Made by a program: the position numbers and the translations under genes. Below the pieces are notes generated by a model, which had not been told where the DNA came from, did not search any database, and saw nothing but the letters and a program-made list of their open reading frames with translations. Below are positions 59,442 to 64,000 of a DNA stretch of 64,000 nucleotides, one piece after another. How positions within the stretch are numbered: the stretch's first letter is position 1; every line of letters starts with the position of its first letter. Origin of the DNA: Hyphomicrobiaceae bacterium (lineage in GTDB: Bacteria; Pseudomonadota; Alphaproteobacteria; Rhizobiales; Methyloligellaceae); assembly GCA_020637815.1 (NCBI GenBank), contig JACKJS010000001.1:310001-374000 (forward strand), in the 5' to 3' direction.

Positions 59442-61003
59442 GCCCGGCGCCAGCCTCGGTGAGTCCGTTTCAACCGGAATTGGGTTCGGCTGCGATGGAG
59501 CCGGACCTGGCGGCATTTGCGCGGCTCTATGAGGAAGGCGTGCCGCAAGTGGTGTGGACGCGGCTCGTCGCCGATCTGGAAACGCCCGTGTCGGCCATGC
59601 TCAAGATCGCGCACGAGCGGCCCAACAGCTTTCTTCTGGAGTCTGTCGAGGGCGGCGCCAATCGCGGCCGTTATTCCATCATCGGCTGCGAGCCCGATCT
59701 GATCTGGCGCGCTCAAGGCGACAAGGCCGAACTCAATCGCAGTCCGCAATCCGACCCGGACGGCTTCGCGCCCGCGCCGCAGCCCGCGCTTGAGAGTCTG
59801 CGGGCCCTGCTGGCCGAGTCGAAGATCGCTCTGCCCGAGGGGGTGCCCCCGATGGCCGCCGGCATCTTCGGCTACATGGGCTATAACACGGTTCGCCTGA
59901 TCGAGCGCTTGCCGGACGGCAAGCCGGACGATCTCGGCCTGCCCGACAGCATTCTCATACGTCCCACGCTGATCGTGATCTTCGACAGCGTGAAGGACGA
60001 ACTGTGTGTGGTAACGCCGGTGCGGCCCGCGCCCGGCGTGAGCGCGAAGGCCGCCTATGCCCGCGCTGGCGAACGGCTGAACCTGATCGTGGAGCGTCTC
60101 GATCAGCCCCTGCCCCATCAAAGCGAGCTCCATCTCGATATCCCGCATCCCGCGCCGTGCCCGGTGACGTCGTCGGATGCCTATATGGCCAAGGTCGCGC
60201 GCGCCAAGGAGTACATCGCCTCGGGCGATATCTTTCAGGTCGTTCTCAGTCAGCGCTTCGAGGCGCCGTTCGAGCTACCGTCCTTTTCGCTGTACCGCGC
60301 GTTGCGCCGCGTGAACCCATCGCCCTTTCTCTACTATCTAAATTTCGGCGGCTTCGCGGTTGTCGGTTCGAGCCCTGAGATTTTGGTGCGTGTACGGAAG
60401 GGTGAAGTCACCATCCGCCCCATCGCCGGAACGCGTCCGCGAGGACGAACCAGAGAAGAAGATCAGGCGCTCGCCGAGGAGCTTTTGGCCGACACGAAGG
60501 AGTGCGCGGAGCATCTGATGCTGCTCGATCTCGGGCGGAACGATGTCGGGCGCGTATCGGAGGTAGGCAGCGTTCACGTCACCGATAGCTTTTTCCTCGA
60601 ATACTACAGTCAGGTCATGCACATCGTGTCCAACGTGGTCGGCAAGTTGGCGCCGGAGCACGATGCGGTTGGTGCGCTTATGGCGGGCTTCCCCGCCGGA
60701 ACCGTGTCGGGCGCGCCCAAGGTGCGCGCCATGGAGATCATCGACGAGCTCGAGGATTCGGCGCGCGGCATCTATGCGGGCTGCGTCGGCTATTTTTCCG
60801 CCGACGGCGAGATGGATAGCTGCATCGTCTTGAGAACCTCGGTGGTGAAGGACGGAGTCATGTATGTCCAGGCCGGCGCGGGGATTGTCGCCGATTCGGT
60901 TCCGGAGAAAGAACAGACGGAATGCGTGAACAAGGCCGGCGCCCTGTTCACGGCCGCGGATGAAGCCGTACGATTTGCCGCGCGGGCCAAGCGCGGTCAG
61001 TAA
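59438..61003 (+). CDS. trpE: Anthranilate synthase component I
   Basis: Converts chorismate to anthranilate with ammonia from TrpG. The 521-residue product has the tryptophan feedback-site motif LLES (SFLLESVEGG, near 65), and the chorismate-binding C-terminal domain with PIAGTRPRG, DLGRNDVGRV and GAGIVADSVPE. ATG overlaps the ppiD stop. No trp attenuator can lie directly before it because the genes overlap. Confidence 0.97.
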   Translation: MSPAPASVSPFQPELGSAAMEPDLAAFARLYEEGVPQVVWTRLVADLETPVSAMLKIAHERPNSFLLESVEGGANRGRYSIIGCEPDLIWRAQGDKAELNRSPQSDPDGFAPAPQPALESLRALLAESKIALPEGVPPMAAGIFGYMGYNTVRLIERLPDGKPDDLGLPDSILIRPTLIVIFDSVKDELCVVTPVRPAPGVSAKAAYARAGERLNLIVERLDQPLPHQSELHLDIPHPAPCPVTSSDAYMAKVARAKEYIASGDIFQVVLSQRFEAPFELPSFSLYRALRRVNPSPFLYYLNFGGFAVVGSSPEILVRVRKGEVTIRPIAGTRPRGRTREEDQALAEELLADTKECAEHLMLLDLGRNDVGRVSEVGSVHVTDSFFLEYYSQVMHIVSNVVGKLAPEHDAVGALMAGFPAGTVSGAPKVRAMEIIDELEDSARGIYAGCVGYFSADGEMDSCIVLRTSVVKDGVMYVQAGAGIVADSVPEKEQTECVNKAGALFTAADEAVRFAARAKRGQ

Positions 61004-61024
61004 GAATGCCAGGAGGTTACGACC

Positions 61025-61552
61025 ATGCTCACTCTTAGCCTCCTACGCCACGCCAAATCGAGTTGGAAGAACCCCGCACTGCCGGACCGGGAGCGCCCCC
61101 TGAATGCGCGCGGCATGGGCGACGCCCCCGTCATGGGCCGGGCCATGTCCGAGCGCGGCATCGACCCTGAACTGATCCTGTGTTCGACGGCGCAACGCAC
61201 GGTGGATACGCTCGCGCTCGTCCTTCCGGAACTGAAAATCGAACCGAAGATCTCCTACGAGGATGTGCTGTATCATGCGAGCCCTGCGGAAATGCTCGAT
61301 ATGCTGCGGGACATTCAGCCCGGTGCGAGCAGCGTCTTGCTCATCGGACATAACCCCGAGATCCAGGCGCTGGCGCTCGAACTCATCGGCGCCGGACCGC
61401 AAGAACTGCGCGAACGCCTAGCGGAGAAATTTCCGACGGGGGGGCTCGTCGTGATCAATTTCACGGCGGGGCTTTGGTCGAGCGTCGATGTGGGGAGCGG
61501 AAGTCTCTCCGCGTTCGTGACGCCCAAGGAACTACGTGGGGAAGCCGGGTAG
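61025..61552 (+). CDS. SixA-like histidine phosphatase
   Basis: The 175-residue product is a short histidine-phosphatase superfamily member with the catalytic LLRHAKSSW near the N-terminus and a second histidine in LLIGHNPEIQ. This matches the SixA branch, which in E. coli dephosphorylates phosphohistidine on PtsO/ArcB-type proteins. Substrate here is unknown. It is placed between trpE and trpG, 21 bases after trpE. Confidence 0.9.
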   Translation: MLTLSLLRHAKSSWKNPALPDRERPLNARGMGDAPVMGRAMSERGIDPELILCSTAQRTVDTLALVLPELKIEPKISYEDVLYHASPAEMLDMLRDIQPGASSVLLIGHNPEIQALALELIGAGPQELRERLAEKFPTGGLVVINFTAGLWSSVDVGSGSLSAFVTPKELRGEAG

Positions 61553-61603
61553 CGGCGCCTTCCCGGCCTTGACGGCGCATTGGCGCGGGGCATAACTGGC
61601 ACC

Positions 61604-62224
61604 ATGCTGACCCTGATCGATAATTACGACAGCTTCACCTACAATCTCGTTCATTTCCTTGGTGAATTGGGCGCGGAGACGCAGGTCTACCGGAACGACA
61701 AGGTGACCGTCGACGAGGTTCTGGCCGAGCGGCCGGAAGCAATCGTGCTGTCGCCGGGGCCGTGCGATCCGGACCGCGCGGGCATTTGCCTGGAACTCGT
61801 CCGGCGCGCGGGGCCCGAGGTGCCGATCTTGGGGGTCTGTCTCGGTCATCAGACCATCGGACAGGTCTATGGTGGCAAGGTCGTCCGCGCGCCCTACTTG
61901 ATGCACGGCAAGCTGTCCAAAGTGCACCACACCGGCAAAGGTATTTTCCAAGGCCTGCCGCAGGATTTCTCCGCCACGCGCTACCATTCGCTCGTGGTCG
62001 ATCCCGAGACGCTGCCGGCGGAATTAGAAGTCACGGCGGAGACTGCCGACGGCATCATCATGGGTATGCAGCACACGCGCTATCCCGTGCATGGCGTGCA
62101 GTTCCACCCCGAGAGCATCGCCTCCGAACATGGGCACCGATTGCTCGCCAACTTCCTCGATCTCGCGCGGGTCGAGCGGCGTGCCCGCGGCAGTTCGGAA
62201 AGAGACCCGGCCGGTGCCGTCTAG
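61604..62224 (+). CDS. trpG: Anthranilate synthase component II (glutamine amidotransferase)
   Basis: Supplies ammonia to TrpE and may also serve PabB. The ATG at 61604 gives 206 residues beginning MLTLIDNYDSFTYNLVHFLGE, with the oxyanion motif LSPGPCDPD, the nucleophile in GVCLGHQ and the catalytic HPES. The frame extends eight codons further up without conservation. Confidence 0.96.
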   Translation: MLTLIDNYDSFTYNLVHFLGELGAETQVYRNDKVTVDEVLAERPEAIVLSPGPCDPDRAGICLELVRRAGPEVPILGVCLGHQTIGQVYGGKVVRAPYLMHGKLSKVHHTGKGIFQGLPQDFSATRYHSLVVDPETLPAELEVTAETADGIIMGMQHTRYPVHGVQFHPESIASEHGHRLLANFLDLARVERRARGSSERDPAGAV

Positions 62225-63275
62225 CCCCTCGCCCGCCGGAGACGCGGATTCGGACGATCTGCGGGCGGCCATAAAAATCGTCGCGCGAGGGCAGAGCCTC
62301 AGCCAGAAGCAGTCTGCGAAAGCCTTCGAGGCCATCATGTCGGGAGATGCGACCGATGCTCAGATCGGCGCACTTCTGATGGGGCTTCACGTCCGTGGCG
62401 AGACGGTGGATGAAATCGCAGGCGCCGCGCGCGTGCTTCGCGCCAAGGCCCTACCGGTCAAGGCGCCGGAGGGCGCGATCGATACGTGCGGGACCGGCGG
62501 CGACGCCAAAGGCACACACAACATCTCGACCTGCGTTGCCTTCGTCGTTGCCGGGGCTGGAGTGCCCGTCGCCAAGCACGGCAACAAGTCGATTTCCTCG
62601 CGCTCGGGCTCTGCCGACGTTCTCAAGGCCCTCGGGGTCAATCTCGATTGTGCGCCCGAAACCATCGAGCGCTGCATTGCCGAGTGCGGGCTCGGTTTCA
62701 TGTTCGCGCCAGCCCATCACGCCGCCATGCGCCACGTGGCCAAGGTGCGGGGCGAACTCGGCGTGCGGACGATTTTCAACCTGCTGGGGCCCTTGGCCAA
62801 TCCGGCGGGTACCAAGTACCAAATCGTCGGCGTGTTCCACCGGAAGTGGGTCGAACCGGTCGCCAAGGTGCTCGGCGTCTTGGGCGTCGAACGGGCCTGG
62901 GTCGTCCACGGCGCGGACGGCCTGGACGAACTGACGACGACCACGGTCAGCGACGTGGCGGTGCTCGATGGTGGACAGGTGTCCACCTTCCGCATCTCGC
63001 CGCTAAACGCAGGCCTGCCCGACGCGAGGCCGGAGGACCTGACAGGAGGCGACGCGGAAGAGAACGCGGCGCATATCCGCGCTGTACTACAAGGGAACGT
63101 AGGGCCCTTGCGCGATATTGTGTTGCTGAATGCCGCCGCCGCGCTTCTGGTGGCGGGCAAGGCATCGACCTTGCGCGACGGCGTGACACTGGCGGCGGAC
63201 GCGATTGACAGCGGGAAGGCGATGGCGGTTTTGGATGCGCTCGTTGCGCTCACCAATGATAGGGTCGAGGCATAG
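62214..63275 (+). CDS. trpD: Anthranilate phosphoribosyltransferase, GTG start
   Basis: Transfers phosphoribose to anthranilate. I place the start at GTG 62214, overlapping the trpG end by 11 bases, which gives 353 residues. The PRPP-binding motif DTCGTGGD and the KHGNKSISSRSG segment are present, as is the NLLGPLANPAG motif. Longer upstream start codons lie within trpG and are less likely. Confidence 0.95.
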   Translation: MPSSPSPAGDADSDDLRAAIKIVARGQSLSQKQSAKAFEAIMSGDATDAQIGALLMGLHVRGETVDEIAGAARVLRAKALPVKAPEGAIDTCGTGGDAKGTHNISTCVAFVVAGAGVPVAKHGNKSISSRSGSADVLKALGVNLDCAPETIERCIAECGLGFMFAPAHHAAMRHVAKVRGELGVRTIFNLLGPLANPAGTKYQIVGVFHRKWVEPVAKVLGVLGVERAWVVHGADGLDELTTTTVSDVAVLDGGQVSTFRISPLNAGLPDARPEDLTGGDAEENAAHIRAVLQGNVGPLRDIVLLNAAAALLVAGKASTLRDGVTLAADAIDSGKAMAVLDALVALTNDRVEA

Positions 63276-63283
63276 GATTTCCC

Positions 63284-64000
63284 ATGGCGCATGTGCTCGA
63301 CAAAATTCTGACTTACAAGCGCGAGGAGATTGCGGCAGCGAAGAAAATGCGCCCCGAGGCCGACCTGCGCGCCGAACTCGATCCGGGCCAGCCGCCGCGG
63401 CCCTTCGCGGGCGCGTTGAAGGTCAAGATTGCCGCAGGCGGCTTCGGGCTGATCGCAGAAATCAAGAAAGCCAGTCCATCCAAGGGTCTGATCCGCGCGG
63501 ATTTCGACCCGCCGACCTTGGCCGTCGCTTATGAGCATGGCGGGGCGGCCTGCCTCTCGGTCTTGACCGACGGCCCCTCGTTTCAAGGCGACCCGGAATA
63601 TCTGACCATGGCGCGCGCGGCCTGCGCCCTGCCTGCCCTGCGCAAGGACTTCATGGTCGATCCCTATCAGGTCCTCGAGGCGCGCGTCCTTGGAGCGGAC
63701 TGCATTCTGATCATCATGGCGGCCGTCGGCGACGTTCTGGCGCGCGATCTCGAAGATGCGGCCCACGGCCTTGGCATGGACGTGCTGGCCGAGGTGCACG
63801 ACGAAGCAGAGCTCGACCGGGCCTTGCGGCTCAAGACCGAGCTGATCGGCATCAATAACCGGGATCTGCGCACGTTCGACACCACGCTCGAGACGACCGA
63901 ATGCCTCGCGCCGCGTGTGAGCGGAGACCGGATCGTGGTCTCGGAGAGCGGCATTTTCCACCACGAGGACCTGACGCGGCTATCGCAGGTCGGCGTTCGC
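63284..64000 (+). CDS. trpC: Indole-3-glycerol phosphate synthase, cut by window end
   Basis: Ring-closing enzyme of tryptophan synthesis. The ATG at 63284 begins MAHVLDKILTYKREEI and the frame runs to the last base without a stop (about 239 codons). Family motifs include IAEIKKASPSKG near 56-67, LRKDFMVDPYQ, and GINNRDLRTF. About 25-35 residues are missing at the C-terminus. It follows trpD by eight bases. Confidence 0.95.
   Translation, partial: MAHVLDKILTYKREEIAAAKKMRPEADLRAELDPGQPPRPFAGALKVKIAAGGFGLIAEIKKASPSKGLIRADFDPPTLAVAYEHGGAACLSVLTDGPSFQGDPEYLTMARAACALPALRKDFMVDPYQVLEARVLGADCILIIMAAVGDVLARDLEDAAHGLGMDVLAEVHDEAELDRALRLKTELIGINNRDLRTFDTTLETTECLAPRVSGDRIVVSESGIFHHEDLTRLSQVGVR

Noticed and set aside
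57768..59516. Minus-strand open frame of about 580 codons opposite the ppiD-like gene
   Set aside because: Complete overlap with a well-supported gene and a low-complexity antisense composition.
1..64000. CRISPR arrays, insertion sequences, prophage, tRNA or rRNA genes
   Set aside because: No regularly spaced repeats, transposase or integrase motifs, or cloverleaf-like or rRNA sequences were seen in the gaps.

Overview
The window is a gene-dense, GC-rich stretch of an alphaproteobacterial chromosome. Several conserved alphaproteobacterial blocks are present: rpsF-rpsR-DUF2232-rplI/dnaB-alr-radA, fabD-fabG-acpP-fabF-mltG-yicC-gmk, lptF-lptG-lptD-surA-pdxA-rsmA, ntrB-ntrC-ntrY-ntrX-hfq-hflX, ispDF-cinA, eno-ftsB-pdhA-pdhB-pdhC-lpdA-lipA, tpiA-secG-pyrG and ppiD-trpE-trpG-trpD-trpC. 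The fused ispDF, the NtrYX pair beside NtrBC and an E1-beta with an N-terminal lipoyl domain point to Hyphomicrobiales (Rhizobiales). A lipoprotein-like or membrane-anchored c-type cytochrome resembling the methanol-metabolism-related family, plus a GFA-type protein, suggest a methylotroph of the Hyphomicrobium/Methyloceanibacter kind; this taxonomic guess is inference.

Layout. 0.1-8.1 kb (minus): ribosomal proteins S6, S18 and L9, a DUF2232 membrane protein, a cyclopropane fatty acid synthase inserted between rplI and dnaB, then dnaB, alr and radA. 8.4-15.1 kb (plus): fatty acid synthesis core, MltG, YicC and guanylate kinase. 15.1-22.7 kb (minus): LPS export to the outer membrane (LptF, LptG, LptD), a SurA-like chaperone, PdxA and RsmA. 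23.0-25.6 kb (plus): PepA and MazG. 25.6-34.0 kb (minus): HflX, Hfq and two nitrogen-type two-component systems. 34.2-35.9 kb (plus): IspDF and CinA C-terminal domain. 35.9-46.8 kb (minus): enolase, FtsB, the whole pyruvate dehydrogenase complex, lipoyl synthase and a COQ10-like protein, with several unusual extra genes between the subunits. 46.9-51.6 kb (plus): queuosine precursor genes queC, queE, queD, queF with a c-type cytochrome in the middle, and a DUF1835 protein. 51.6-57.4 kb: kdsA, aquaporin, GFA protein, pyrG, secG, an exported protein and tpiA. 57.5-64.0 kb (plus): PpiD-like foldase and trpE, sixA-like, trpG, trpD and a trpC gene cut by the window end.

Most genes are ordinary housekeeping. 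The most unusual part is the pyruvate dehydrogenase operon: its E2 gene has no lipoyl domain, the only lipoyl domain is on E1-beta, an unrecognised acidic protein is translationally coupled between E1-beta and E2, and a tandem pair of acetyltransferases plus a small membrane protein lie between E2 and E3. Other points are an rpsF leader in which an 11-base segment is perfectly complementary to the Shine-Dalgarno region, a 16-bp perfect inverted repeat between rplI and cfa, a QueD homologue lacking the catalytic cysteine, and an AT-rich island inside lptF. No CRISPR array, insertion sequence, prophage, tRNA or rRNA was seen.
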